NCBI GenBank assembly: GCA_016195385.1
Contig: JACPZS010000112.1
Location: 1-64,000 of the forward strand
Source of the DNA: Verrucomicrobiota bacterium
GTDB taxonomy: Bacteria; Verrucomicrobiota; Verrucomicrobiia; Limisphaerales; JACPZS01
Length of the DNA: 64,000 nt
Reading direction: 5' to 3'
Shown one piece after another: positions 35,544 through 45,066 of the stretch; the first letter of the stretch is position 1, and each line of letters starts with the position of its first letter. Position numbers and translations under genes: made by a program. The notes beneath the pieces were generated by a model. That model was not told where the DNA came from and ran no database searches. It worked only from the letters and a program-made list of their open reading frames with translations.

Positions 35544-36962
35544 ATGTTGCGCCGGCAAAAAGAGATTCGCACGCAAGTGCAGCGCGTGATTGATGCGGCG
35601 CTGTTCGCGCTGAGTTTCTGGCTGGCCCACTGGATCCGCTTCAACGGCGACAATTTCGGTCCCTGGTTCCGTTCGCAGATCCAATTCTTCGGCGGCAAGC
35701 TGGAGATTCAGCCATTCGAGGCCTACAGCACGGTGCTGCTGCTCATTTTGCCGCTGGCGCTGGTGCTGCTGGAGTCACAGGGCTTTTACAACCGTCCCCT
35801 GATCGCCTCGCGCCGGCAGACAGCCTGGCAACTCCTCAAAGCCTGCACGCTGGTGACGGTCAGCGTTGTTATCGCGCTGTTCTTCCTCAAAGTGGAACTG
35901 GCGCGCGCCGTCATCGTCCTGTTCGGCGCGCTGAGTTTCGTGCTGGTGATGCTCAAGGAGATTTTGCTGCGGCTCTGGGTGGAGACCAAGGTGAGCCAGG
36001 ATCAACTCAAGAAGCGCCTCATTCTGGCCGGCACTGTGGAGGACACCGCGCGGATACGCGCGGAACTGAAGCGGCGTCCGCATGACGATATTGTGATCGC
36101 TGATCGAATTGATTTGAACGTCTCGTCCATCGAATCGCTGGTGGAATCACTCCATGAGCACAGCGCGAACGCGGTTCTGTTGAGCGCCAAACACACTTAC
36201 TTTGGCCAGGTGGAAAAAGTGATCCAAGCCTGCGAACTCGAAGGAGTCGAAGTGTGGTTGATGGCGGATTTTTTCAAGACGCAGATTTCGCAGACCGCGC
36301 TGGATGAGTTTTACGGCCGGCCGATGCTGGTGTTTCGGTCGGCACCCGAGGCCTCATGGCAGGGCGTGGCCAAGCACGCGCTCGATTTGGTTGGGGCATT
36401 CTTCCTGTTGCTTCTATCAGCAATCCCGATGCTGGTGATCGCGGCGCTCATCAAGCGCAGTTCGCCCGGGCCGGTGTTTTTTCGTCAGTCGCGCAGCGGA
36501 CTGAACGGCAAGCCATTCACGATGTACAAATTTCGTTCCATGGCAACCGATGCCGAGCAACGCAAGCACGAACTGGCCGTGTTGAACGAAATGGACGGCC
36601 CCGTTTTCAAGGTGACGAACGATCCGCGCGTTACGCCCATCGGGCGCTGGCTGCGCAAATACAGTCTGGATGAGTTTCCGCAGCTTTTCAACGTGCTGCG
36701 TGGTGAGATGAGCCTGGTCGGGCCGCGCCCGTTGCCGGTCGATGAAGTGCGCCGCTTTGACGATGTGGCTCATCGCCGTCGGCTGAGTGTGAAGCCCGGC
36801 CTCACCTGTTTGTGGCAGGTGAGTGGGCGAAACAACGTCTGCAAGTTTGAAGACTGGGTTCGGCTGGATCTCGAATACATTGACAACTGGTCGATCTGGC
36901 TCGATTTCAAAATTCTGTTCCGAACCATCCCGGTCGTGCTGGCGGGAACCGGCGCCAAATGA
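35544..36962 (+). CDS. Polyprenyl-phosphate hexose-1-phosphate transferase (EPS initiation)
   Basis: The 472-residue protein has four or five N-terminal membrane spans (residues 15-150), a CoA-binding-like middle part, another span near 275-300 and the bacterial sugar transferase domain. That domain includes KRSSPGPVFFRQSRSGLNGK, FRSM, the Asp/Glu catalytic area FNVLRGEMSLVGPRPLPVDEV, RLSVKPGLTCLWQVSGRN and LDLEYIDNWS. It loads a hexose phosphate onto undecaprenyl phosphate to start exopolysaccharide synthesis. A UDP-glucuronate decarboxylase gene follows 67 bp later, consistent with polysaccharide production. Confidence 0.9.
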   Translation: MLRRQKEIRTQVQRVIDAALFALSFWLAHWIRFNGDNFGPWFRSQIQFFGGKLEIQPFEAYSTVLLLILPLALVLLESQGFYNRPLIASRRQTAWQLLKACTLVTVSVVIALFFLKVELARAVIVLFGALSFVLVMLKEILLRLWVETKVSQDQLKKRLILAGTVEDTARIRAELKRRPHDDIVIADRIDLNVSSIESLVESLHEHSANAVLLSAKHTYFGQVEKVIQACELEGVEVWLMADFFKTQISQTALDEFYGRPMLVFRSAPEASWQGVAKHALDLVGAFFLLLLSAIPMLVIAALIKRSSPGPVFFRQSRSGLNGKPFTMYKFRSMATDAEQRKHELAVLNEMDGPVFKVTNDPRVTPIGRWLRKYSLDEFPQLFNVLRGEMSLVGPRPLPVDEVRRFDDVAHRRRLSVKPGLTCLWQVSGRNNVCKFEDWVRLDLEYIDNWSIWLDFKILFRTIPVVLAGTGAK

Positions 36963-37029
36963 TCGGCGCTTTAATTTTCAATCGGTTTAATTTTTACTGA
37001 AACGAGGTTCAATCCCCGCTGTCTTGTGC

Positions 37030-38004
37030 ATGAGAATCACGAAAAAAGTTTTGAAACACAAACACACCCAATCGCCGACCTCCGTCGTGACCGGGGGCGC
37101 GGGGTTTCTTGGTTCGCACTTGATTGATCTGTTGCTCGCCCGAGGTCATCAAGTAATTTGCATCGACAACTGTGTGACCGGGACGGTGGACAACATCGCG
37201 CATCTCGGTGGGCGAAACGATTTCAAGTACATCCAGCAGGACATCACGGAGTTCATTTTTCTGGACGTGCCGGTGGATTACATCTGGCATTTTGCCTCGC
37301 CGGCCAGTCCGATTGATTATTTGGAGCTGCCGATTCAGACGTTGAAAGTGGGTTCCCTCGGCACGCACAAAGCGTTGGGCCTGGCGAAAAACAAAAAAGC
37401 GCGGTTCCTGCTCGCATCGACTTCGGAAATTTACGGCGACCCGCTCGTGCATCCGCAGAACGAAGATTATTGGGGCAACGTGAATCCCATCGGCCCGCGC
37501 GGTTGTTACGACGAAGCGAAACGATTTTCCGAAGCGCTGACGATGGCCTACCACCGCGAACATAAGGTGGACACGCGCATCGTCCGCATCTTCAACACGT
37601 ATGGACCACGGATGCGGCTGAATGACGGGCGCGTGGTGCCGACCTTGATCAGCCAGGCGCTCAAGCACAAGCCGCTGACGGTGTTCGGTGACGGCAGCCA
37701 GACGCGGAGCTTTTGCTACGTGTCCGATCTCATCGAAGGAATTTACCGGCTGATAATGTGCCCGACGCATCTGCCGGTGAACATTGGTAATCCGGACGAA
37801 ATGACGGTGCTGGAATTTGCCCGCGAGATCAACCGCGTCACTGGCGCGTGCAGCAAAATCCAGTTCAAGCCGTTGCCGCAGGACGATCCGCGTCAGCGCC
37901 GTCCAGATATTCAGCGCGCGAAGAAATTGTTGCGCTGGCAACCGCAGGTTTCATTGTCCGAAGGGCTGGCGAAAACGATTACGTATTTCCGTGACAGAAT
38001 CTGA
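37030..38004 (+). CDS. UDP-glucuronate decarboxylase-like SDR (UDP-xylose synthase)
   Basis: The 324-residue extended SDR has the NAD motif [20 protein letters not shown] near residue 20. It also has [18 protein letters not shown], the SDR serine in [11 protein letters not shown], and the catalytic pair CYDEAKR (Y-x3-K). [12 protein letters not shown] and [17 protein letters not shown] are signatures of UDP-xylose synthase/UDP-glucuronate decarboxylase. It converts UDP-glucuronate to UDP-xylose for surface polysaccharide. I use the ATG at 37030; a TTG two codons upstream is possible. It follows the EPS-initiating transferase on the same strand. Confidence 0.92.
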   Translation: MRITKKVLKHKHTQSPTSVVTGGAGFLGSHLIDLLLARGHQVICIDNCVTGTVDNIAHLGGRNDFKYIQQDITEFIFLDVPVDYIWHFASPASPIDYLELPIQTLKVGSLGTHKALGLAKNKKARFLLASTSEIYGDPLVHPQNEDYWGNVNPIGPRGCYDEAKRFSEALTMAYHREHKVDTRIVRIFNTYGPRMRLNDGRVVPTLISQALKHKPLTVFGDGSQTRSFCYVSDLIEGIYRLIMCPTHLPVNIGNPDEMTVLEFAREINRVTGACSKIQFKPLPQDDPRQRRPDIQRAKKLLRWQPQVSLSEGLAKTITYFRDRI

Positions 38005-38163
38005 CGGCAGCGGTCTATTTCTGAGAAGAATTTGCGCCAAACTGATTTTTATATTTGACCATCGAATTTAATTAAAGTAACCAGCACGCTCAATTTCTCG
38101 ATTACGCTCGTGGCCGAGTCAAAGTGAAGCAGGGTCGTGCCATGAGAAAGGTCGGGTAAAGCC

Positions 38164-40059
38164 ATGTTAAGCTCGTCTAAATCATTTCTGGCTGTGGATT
38201 TCGGGGCCGGCTCGTTGAAGCTGGCCGAATTTGAAATCACCGAAGCCGGTGCCTTGTCGCTCAAAAACTACGGCGTCAAATCGCTGGGGTTGGAAGGCTC
38301 GCAGGAGAGCAAACGGGAGGCGACCATCTTGCGCGCGACGCAGGAATTGCTCGGCTCCAAAGCGTTCGGTGCGAAAAACGTCAACGTCTGCGCGCCGGGT
38401 TTCCACGTTTTTTCCAAGTTCGTCAAACTGCCGCCGGTGGATGAATCGAAAGTCACGCAGATCATCCAGTACGAGGCGCAGCAGAATGTTCCGTTTCCGC
38501 TGGAGGAAGTCGTGTGGGATTACCAAATCCTCGGCACGTTGCCGTCGGGGGAGCTGGAAGTCCTGCTCGTCGCCATCAAGGCGGACATCGTCGAGGGATT
38601 GTTTCGGACGGCGGACGCGGCCGGCCTGCGGCTGCAATTGGTCGATGTTTCCCCCGCCGCGCTATGCAACGCTTTCCGTTACAACTACAGCGACCTTGAA
38701 GGTTGCTCCATGTTGTTGGACATCGGCGCGAAGACGAGCAACGTGCTGTTCTTTGAAAAGGGCAAGGTTTACGCGCGCAGCATCAACATCGGTGCGAACT
38801 CCATTACCCAGGATTACGCCACGGAAGCGAAGATCAAGTTCCCCGACGCGGAAGATTTCAAAATCGCCGAAGGTTTCGTGAGCCTGGGTGGCGCGTACGA
38901 AGAGCCGGAGAGCGAAAAGCAGGCGAAGATTTCCAAGATCGCCCGGCAGGTGATGACCCGCCTGCACATTCAAGTAAACCAGACACTCCAATTTTACCGC
39001 GGTCAGCAAGGCGGTTCTGCACCACAACGGCTCTTTCTTTCCGGCGGCGCTTCGATCATGCCCTACACGGCGCAGTTCTTCGCGGAGAAACTGAACGTGG
39101 CGGTCGAGTACTTCAACCCGCTGCGCAACGTCCAGATCAATCCGGGCATCAACCTCGAAGAACTGGCCAAGGTCGCGCATTCGCTCGGCGAAGTCGTCGG
39201 GCTGGCTTTGCGGAATCTCGCGCAGTGCCCGATTGAGTTGAACTTGATGCCGAAAAGCTCGCTCAATCAGCAAAAGCTTTCGGCCAAGAAGCCTTACTTC
39301 ATCGCGACGTTGTGCAGTGTGGTGCTCGTGGCGCTGGCGGTCGGCTGGTTTTCCTATTCGGTGAGTGCTGACAAGCAGGCCACGCTCGATTTTCTCAACA
39401 CCCAACTTGGGCCGATCGAAAAAAGTTCGACTGAATTGGCGGGCGCGCAGGGGAACGTCAACAAATTCAAGCAGGAGGCGGATACACTGACCGCGCTGTT
39501 GGAGGACAAAACTTACTGGGTGGAGATGATGGGCGAGTTGCGCCGCGTTTTTCTACAGACCGAGCAGGACTTCAAGCGGCGCCAGGGGATTGACGCGGGA
39601 GTGTGGATCGAAAAATTCACGGCGGGCAAACCGCCGGCGGCGTTTGAAGCGGCCTCAAGCGAGGATTCGGAGGAGAAGCCGAAAACCCAGTGGAATGAGG
39701 CGATGATGAAACGCTACGGGAAGTTCTTGCGTCCCCCCGGATCGGCCGAAGCAGGAGGCGATTCGGCCAGCACGGACGACGCCACCGGCAAGCCCAAGCC
39801 AGTCGGCAAAACCAACGAGATCGAAACTGTCAGCTTTACGTGCCGCGGGGTGAACCTCAACACCATCAAACCGACCCACAACAAGGATTTGGCCTTCACG
39901 CTCGACCGCGAACTTCAGGCCGCCACGAATTTCTTCACGATCGGCACCAATGCTTCTTTTCTGACGAAAGACAGCAAACTGGTCGTGGATTCAAACAACA
40001 CCAACACGTTCACCTTTGAAGTGACTTTGAAACTCAAGCGTCCGGTCAAGCTATTCTAA
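38164..40059 (+). CDS. pilM: PilM-like protein of an Amuc_1101-type pilus system (PilM with periplasmic domain)
   Basis: The 631-residue protein has an N-terminal actin-like PilM domain (SFLAVDFGAGSLKLAEFE, IIQYEAQQNVPFPLEEVVWDYQ, SMLLDIGAKTSNVLFF, FLSGGASIMPYTAQFFAEKL). A single span at about residues 378-398 follows (FIATLCSVVLVALAVGWF), then a coiled, periplasmic PilN-like region with Ala/Glu/Thr-rich stretches. Classical PilM (about 350) is cytoplasmic; this two-part form resembles Akkermansia Amuc_1101. It starts a four-gene run with 1-bp and 3-bp gaps to the next two genes. It probably forms the inner-membrane platform of a pilus or secretion machine. Confidence 0.88.
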   Translation: MLSSSKSFLAVDFGAGSLKLAEFEITEAGALSLKNYGVKSLGLEGSQESKREATILRATQELLGSKAFGAKNVNVCAPGFHVFSKFVKLPPVDESKVTQIIQYEAQQNVPFPLEEVVWDYQILGTLPSGELEVLLVAIKADIVEGLFRTADAAGLRLQLVDVSPAALCNAFRYNYSDLEGCSMLLDIGAKTSNVLFFEKGKVYARSINIGANSITQDYATEAKIKFPDAEDFKIAEGFVSLGGAYEEPESEKQAKISKIARQVMTRLHIQVNQTLQFYRGQQGGSAPQRLFLSGGASIMPYTAQFFAEKLNVAVEYFNPLRNVQINPGINLEELAKVAHSLGEVVGLALRNLAQCPIELNLMPKSSLNQQKLSAKKPYFIATLCSVVLVALAVGWFSYSVSADKQATLDFLNTQLGPIEKSSTELAGAQGNVNKFKQEADTLTALLEDKTYWVEMMGELRRVFLQTEQDFKRRQGIDAGVWIEKFTAGKPPAAFEAASSEDSEEKPKTQWNEAMMKRYGKFLRPPGSAEAGGDSASTDDATGKPKPVGKTNEIETVSFTCRGVNLNTIKPTHNKDLAFTLDRELQAATNFFTIGTNASFLTKDSKLVVDSNNTNTFTFEVTLKLKRPVKLF

Positions 40060-40060
40060 T

Positions 40061-41203
40061 ATGGGCTGGATCAAGAAAAACCTGTTCTGGGTGGTCGGCG
40101 GCTTGGTGGCGGTGGGACTGCTTGGCGTTTCCTTCTTCTACCTCTACGTCAACATGCAAAAGGAAAAGCAGTTGGACGAGGAGATCGCAGCCAAGCTGGC
40201 CAAACGGGAGGAGGCTCAAAAAGTCGGCGTCCCGGGCAAGGACGCGATTGAGGCCACCAAACAAGATCAGCAGCGAGTTGAAAAACTTGCCGGCTCAACG
40301 CTCGATTTCTTCCGGCCCGTGGCGCGCGATTTGCCAAAGAGCGGCAGTGCGTTCCAGAGTAGGTTAGATGTAGTGCTGGATGTTCTGGAGAAATCTGCGG
40401 AGGCGTCGGCGGTCGCGCTGCCGCCCAAGCCCTATTTTTTTACGTTCAAGCCCCAAAAAGAAGCGGTCCAGATTGATGCGCCAAACGTGGTGCCGTTAAG
40501 CATGCAACTCGCGGAAATCAGCGCCATCTGCGACATCATCTTCAAATCGAAGGTCAACGCCATCGACAACATCCGGCGCATGCCGATTGCCAAGGACGAC
40601 GTTGGCCCCAATGAATTCCACGACAAGAAGGCCGTCACCAATGCGCTGACCATCCACGTGCCGTATGAATTTACCTTTCGCGGCTTGAGCAGCGAGTTGG
40701 CGGCGGTGTTGGACGGCCTGGCCAAATCGCCTTACTGCTTTTTGATCAAAGCCCTCAACATCGAAATCAGCAACGGAGCGTCGGCGACTTCAGTTGACTC
40801 GACGACTCCCGGCGCTCCGCCTGGCCCGATGCCCGGCCACGATCCGTTCCGCAGCCGGTACGGCGCGCTGCTGCGATCCCCAGGAGCCCCGGCGGCGGGC
40901 GGCGATGGCGATGCTGCGGCTTCCGCTGCGGCTTCGCGATATTCCATGATGCAGCGTTATGGGAGGTTCATGCAGCCGCAACAACCCGAAACGCCCCCAC
41001 CAACCGTGCAAGCTCCCAAGGGGCCTTCGATCCTGCTGGACGAAAAACAGCTTCGCGTCACCATGACCATCGAAGCAGTTCGTTTGAAAGACTCCAAAGG
41101 CACGGGGGGCGGCGCAGCGACGGGCGCGGCGGGAAATCCACCAAAAACCACACGCAAATCTGCAACGCAAGCGGATCCCACCGCGGCGGAAGGGGGCAAT
41201 TAG
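40061..41203 (+). CDS. Amuc_1100-like pilus-associated protein
   Basis: The 380-residue protein has one N-terminal span (FWVVGGLVAVGLLGVSFFYL), a charged coiled coil, and a globular periplasmic domain with PNVVPLSMQLAEISAICDII and HVPYEFTFRGLSSELAAVLDGL. The tail is Pro/Ala/Gly-rich and low-complexity. Gene order and layout match Akkermansia Amuc_1100, a PilO-like pilus-associated protein known for signalling to host TLR2. Sequence identity is likely modest, so the assignment leans on order. It lies 1 bp after pilM and 3 bp before the next gene. Confidence 0.75.
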   Translation: MGWIKKNLFWVVGGLVAVGLLGVSFFYLYVNMQKEKQLDEEIAAKLAKREEAQKVGVPGKDAIEATKQDQQRVEKLAGSTLDFFRPVARDLPKSGSAFQSRLDVVLDVLEKSAEASAVALPPKPYFFTFKPQKEAVQIDAPNVVPLSMQLAEISAICDIIFKSKVNAIDNIRRMPIAKDDVGPNEFHDKKAVTNALTIHVPYEFTFRGLSSELAAVLDGLAKSPYCFLIKALNIEISNGASATSVDSTTPGAPPGPMPGHDPFRSRYGALLRSPGAPAAGGDGDAAASAAASRYSMMQRYGRFMQPQQPETPPPTVQAPKGPSILLDEKQLRVTMTIEAVRLKDSKGTGGGAATGAAGNPPKTTRKSATQADPTAAEGGN

Positions 41204-41206
41204 TTC

Positions 41207-42034
41207 ATGGCGTTCCTAAAAAAACTGGGAGCCTTCTTTGGCAACCATTACGAAAAAATCATTCTTAGCTTCGTGCTCCTCCTGTTGGCGGGCGGGGCTG
41301 CGTACCTGCCGATTAAATTGAAAGAGTATCAGAAACAGGACGAAATCATCCGGACAGCTCCGCCACCGCGGCCGGCGCAGGCGCCCAAGCCAGCCGATCT
41401 AAGTTCCAACGAAACCGTCATCGCACGCGTCAAAACCCTGACCAATCTCGATTTGGCGAATCCCCACCACTTGTTCAACCCGGTCGTGTGGAAAACGCGT
41501 GGCAACAGTATTTTCAAGATCGATTCGAGCGACAAAGAAGGCCCGGGCGCATTGGTAATCAGCAAACGCACGCCGCTGAACCTTACGATTGTTTACAACA
41601 GCGCCTTCAAGGTGGGCGACAGTTACGCTTACCAGTTCACGATCAAGAACGAAGCCGATCCCAGCCGCGCCAAACGCGGCAACATCCAGAAGCAGGTTTC
41701 CCTCGGCGCCAAGAGCGACTATTTCACGCTGCGCGAAGTGACTGACCCGCCTGAGAACCCCACCGAAGTCGCCATCGATCTGGCTGGCACGGCGGAACGC
41801 ATCCGCCTGGAGAAAGGCAAGCCCTTCGTGCGCGTCAACGGTTACGCGGTCGATTTGCATTACCCGTTGGAAAAGGACAGGAATTTTTTGGACCGGCGCG
41901 TGAAGGACAGTTTCGAGTTGGGCGGCGAAAAATACAATATCGTTGCCATCGATGAAAATGCCGTTACAGTCGAGGCCAATTCAGCTCCCAAAAAGCGCAC
42001 GAACATCAGATTTAATGCAGCCACTTTACGCTAA
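41207..42034 (+). CDS. Amuc_1099-like pilus system protein
   Basis: The 275-residue protein has an N-terminal span (IILSFVLLLLAGGAAYLPI), a Pro-rich linker (APPPRPAQAPKPADLSS) and a beta-rich C-terminal domain (TPLNLTIVYNSAFKVGDSYA, GEKYNIVAIDENAVTVE). That layout suits a PilP-like periplasmic link between the inner-membrane parts and the secretin. The position between the Amuc_1100-like and secretin genes gives the family name. No enzymatic motif is present. Confidence 0.7.
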   Translation: MAFLKKLGAFFGNHYEKIILSFVLLLLAGGAAYLPIKLKEYQKQDEIIRTAPPPRPAQAPKPADLSSNETVIARVKTLTNLDLANPHHLFNPVVWKTRGNSIFKIDSSDKEGPGALVISKRTPLNLTIVYNSAFKVGDSYAYQFTIKNEADPSRAKRGNIQKQVSLGAKSDYFTLREVTDPPENPTEVAIDLAGTAERIRLEKGKPFVRVNGYAVDLHYPLEKDRNFLDRRVKDSFELGGEKYNIVAIDENAVTVEANSAPKKRTNIRFNAATLR

Positions 42035-42071
42035 AACCCCTATGCCATTCGTCTCCAACGAAACCCAGACC

Positions 42072-44969
42072 ATGCGAAAAGCAATCAACGTAGCGCTCCT
42101 TTTGCTGCTTGGCTGTGCCAGCGCTCAAATCGCGCCGGCCCAACCGGCGCCCGCCAAGACCGCCGAGGATGAAGCCGTGCGCCGCGAGGAACGCAAACTC
42201 ATCATGCGGGAAAAATTGCGCCAGGCTCAGGAAGCTCAGAGAACCGGGCGCCTGACCGACGCCGCGAAACTTTACGACGACGCCTACGAGCACGGTGCCT
42301 ATCTCGGCGACGTGGTGGAATACGAGAACGCGCAAATCATCGCCGGACTTGTCGCGACCCGGATGCAACTGGCCGGACTCGCGCAGAAGAGCGGCCACTT
42401 GGAGGAAGCGGACGGCCACGTGACGCGCGTGCTGAAAGTCGATCCCAAAAATATCGAGGCCGCCAGCTTCAAGTTAAAAAATGACATACTGCTCGAAGGG
42501 CTGAAGGGGATGAGTCCAGGAAAGGATGTCCTTGCTCGAATTCCGGAACTCCGGCAGGAGACGATTTCCAACGCTCAAATGGTGCAGGAAGGCCGCTTCT
42601 TTTACGAAGCGGGCAAGTTGGACGAGGCCGAGGCGAAGTTGCGCGAAGTGATGAAGCGCGATCCTGCCAACAAGGTCGCCAACTACTACCTCAATCTCGT
42701 CCTCGACGCCAAACACAACGAGGAAGAACGCAAGCGCGGCTACGTCTCGCGAAATGCGCTCGTGGATGTGGCCAAGTCATGGAATTCACCCATCCTTCGC
42801 AGTTCGCTACCCATTCCGAACCCGTTTGCGACCACGAATCTGGTACACACCAGTCCGGGCCGGCGGATGATCAAATCGAAGTTGGAGCGCATCATGATTC
42901 AAGACACTCCGCCGTTCGATGGACTCGCGCTGTCTGAAGTCGTCAAGTATTTGCGGGATGAATCCGTCAAACGCGACCCAGACAAGAAAGGCATCAACTT
43001 CATCGTCAACTCGCTTGTCGATGCCAACGCGCCGGCGGCGGCGGTCACAATTGATCCCAATACCGGAGCGGCGACTCCGGCGCCACCGCAAGAGTTGCCA
43101 GACCTCAACAGTGCGCAAGTCAAGATCCCAACGCTTTCGGGTGTCACGCTTTCGCAACTGTTGGACGCGATCACCAAGTCATCCGATCAACAAATCAAAA
43201 TCTCTATCGAAGAGTATGCGGTTGTCTTCACTCGCAAAGCACCAGAGCAGCCCCAGCTTTTCACGCGCACCTTCCGGGTGAACCCGAATACCTTCGTCTC
43301 CGGTCTGGAAGGCGTCCAGGCGCTCGCATTTGACATCGACACTGGTACCGGCGGTGGTGGCGGTGGTGGCGGTGGTGGCGGTGGCCGGGGCGGCGGCGGT
43401 GGTGGTGGCCGGGGTGGCGGTGGTCAAGGTGGTGGCGGCCAAGGCGGCGGTGGCATTGGTGGCCAGGGTGGTGGCGGCAGCATTACGACGCCATTTATTC
43501 CTCGAGTGGTCCCGGCTATAGGTGGATTTGGCGGCGGGCAGCAGGGTGGACAGGGCGGTGGTGGCGCTCGTGGTGGTGGCGGTGGTGGTTTTGGTGGTGG
43601 TTTTGGTGGTGGTCTGGGCGGCGGCTTAGGTGGTGGTGGCGCTTCCTTCGGAACGCCGCCGGGAGCCGGCGGCCTGTTTGGAGTCACGACTTTGGCTTAC
43701 ACACAGTGGGTCCAGGACGCGGCACGCGCTTATTTTTCGGCGGCAGGAGTCAATTTCACGCAGCCCACTCAGAATACCTTGTTTTTCAACGACCGCGCCG
43801 GGATTCTGATGGTGCGCGCTTCGCTGGCTGATTTGGAAATCATCGAAAGCGCCATCGAGGTTCTCAACGCGGATCCGCCGCAAGTGACCATTGAAGCGAA
43901 GTTCACAGAAATCAGCCAGCAAGACTCCAAGGCCCTGGGTTTCGATTGGTTCCTCGGCAACACTTTGTTGGGTGGTGGACGCCTTGGCGCGCAACCTGGC
44001 ACGGCACCCTCCTTTGGTGGCGCATCGGCCGCAACTGCGGCCAATCCTTCCGGCATCTTTCCAGGCCCTGGCTCGCGTGATCCAACGACGGGTCTGTTTA
44101 CGCCCAGTGCCGGAGCTGTCAACGCCAGCGACTCCGATAACAAGTTGACCGGAGGCATTCGCAACACGTTTGGTGGTGGTGCCCAAGAAATTCCGGCGGT
44201 CGGCACCCTGACCGGCATTTTGACGGATCCACAATTTCGGATGGTGATCCGGGCTTTGGAGCAACGTGGTGGCGCTGATTTTCTGGCGGCTCCCCGGGTG
44301 ACAACTTTGAGCGGTCGCCAGGCGCAGATTCAGTTGAACGATCTGCAAACGGTCGTGCTTGCGCCTGATCTCCAACAGAATGGTGCGGGCGGTGGCGGCG
44401 TCGGTGGGGGAGTTGGTGGTGCCGCAGGCGGACTCGGTGGTGGCAACGGCGTCATCGGCAGCGTGGTGAACTACGTCACTCAATTGCTGCCCTTGGGGCC
44501 GACCTTGGACGTAATTCCTTATGTTGAGGCAGACGGCTACTCAATCCAGATGAACTTGATCCCATCATTGATTGAGTTTCTGGGTTACGATGATCCGGGG
44601 AGTTTTGTTCCTCGCATTCAAGGCGCTGCCGGCAGCAACGTGGGGCTGCCGCTTACTGCGCAACTGCCATTGCCGAAGTTTCGCGTGCGACAAATCACGA
44701 CATCGGCGAATGTCTGGGACGGCCAGACCATCGTGCTTGGCGGTTTGATCTCGGAAAATGTTTCCAAAATAAAAGACAAAGTGCCAGTGCTGGGTGACAT
44801 CCCGCTCCTGGGGCGGTTCTTCCGCAGCGAATCGAATTCTTCGACCAAGAAAAACTTGGTGGTCTTTGTCACGCCTACGCTCATCGACCCGGCGGGAAAC
44901 CCGATCCACACACCGGATAATTTGCCGTTTGACCCGCATACAATCCCTGCGCAAGAAGAGAAAAAGTAG
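42072..44969 (+). CDS. Secretin (Amuc_1098-type pilus outer-membrane protein) with a long glycine tract
   Basis: The 965-residue protein has a signal peptide (MRKAINVALLLLLGCASAQ), a TPR-like helical part (residues 35-235) and STN/N-domain-like regions. A very glycine-rich stretch follows (residues about 425-530). The secretin domain has VTIEAKFTEISQQDSKALG, GGADFLAAPRVTTLSGRQAQIQ and the closing VPVLGDIPLLGRFFRS, then KKNLVVFVTPTLID. It should form the outer-membrane pore for the pilus-like system encoded upstream. The start is not certain: the ATG at 42072 begins the signal peptide, and 42042 is an alternative just after the previous stop codon. Confidence 0.88.
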   Translation: MRKAINVALLLLLGCASAQIAPAQPAPAKTAEDEAVRREERKLIMREKLRQAQEAQRTGRLTDAAKLYDDAYEHGAYLGDVVEYENAQIIAGLVATRMQLAGLAQKSGHLEEADGHVTRVLKVDPKNIEAASFKLKNDILLEGLKGMSPGKDVLARIPELRQETISNAQMVQEGRFFYEAGKLDEAEAKLREVMKRDPANKVANYYLNLVLDAKHNEEERKRGYVSRNALVDVAKSWNSPILRSSLPIPNPFATTNLVHTSPGRRMIKSKLERIMIQDTPPFDGLALSEVVKYLRDESVKRDPDKKGINFIVNSLVDANAPAAAVTIDPNTGAATPAPPQELPDLNSAQVKIPTLSGVTLSQLLDAITKSSDQQIKISIEEYAVVFTRKAPEQPQLFTRTFRVNPNTFVSGLEGVQALAFDIDTGTGGGGGGGGGGGGRGGGGGGGRGGGGQGGGGQGGGGIGGQGGGGSITTPFIPRVVPAIGGFGGGQQGGQGGGGARGGGGGGFGGGFGGGLGGGLGGGGASFGTPPGAGGLFGVTTLAYTQWVQDAARAYFSAAGVNFTQPTQNTLFFNDRAGILMVRASLADLEIIESAIEVLNADPPQVTIEAKFTEISQQDSKALGFDWFLGNTLLGGGRLGAQPGTAPSFGGASAATAANPSGIFPGPGSRDPTTGLFTPSAGAVNASDSDNKLTGGIRNTFGGGAQEIPAVGTLTGILTDPQFRMVIRALEQRGGADFLAAPRVTTLSGRQAQIQLNDLQTVVLAPDLQQNGAGGGGVGGGVGGAAGGLGGGNGVIGSVVNYVTQLLPLGPTLDVIPYVEADGYSIQMNLIPSLIEFLGYDDPGSFVPRIQGAAGSNVGLPLTAQLPLPKFRVRQITTSANVWDGQTIVLGGLISENVSKIKDKVPVLGDIPLLGRFFRSESNSSTKKNLVVFVTPTLIDPAGNPIHTPDNLPFDPHTIPAQEEKK
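43346..43640 (+). repeat. GGTGGC-type low-complexity tract encoding poly-Gly in the secretin
   Basis: About 295 bp made mostly of GGT/GGC codons, giving runs such as GGGGGGGGGG with Arg, Gln and Phe interruptions. It is broken by a short normal segment (TTPFIPRVVPAIGGF, about 43485-43530). Such tracts change length easily by replication slippage, so strains may vary here and short-read assemblies may be wrong. Confidence 0.85.
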
Positions 44970-45066
44970 AAAACCCTGAAGCCCACCGGGCCATTTGTTT
45001 TCACTGAATACCATGTTTGGCGTGAGGCGTGTCCAACCAGCAGGTCTAAATCGGAATCAGTTCGCT

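Noticed and set aside
41943-42071. Upstream extension of the secretin gene overlapping the Amuc_1099-like gene
   Set aside because: The added residues precede a clear signal peptide and overlap another gene; the start at 42072 (or 42042) is more likely.
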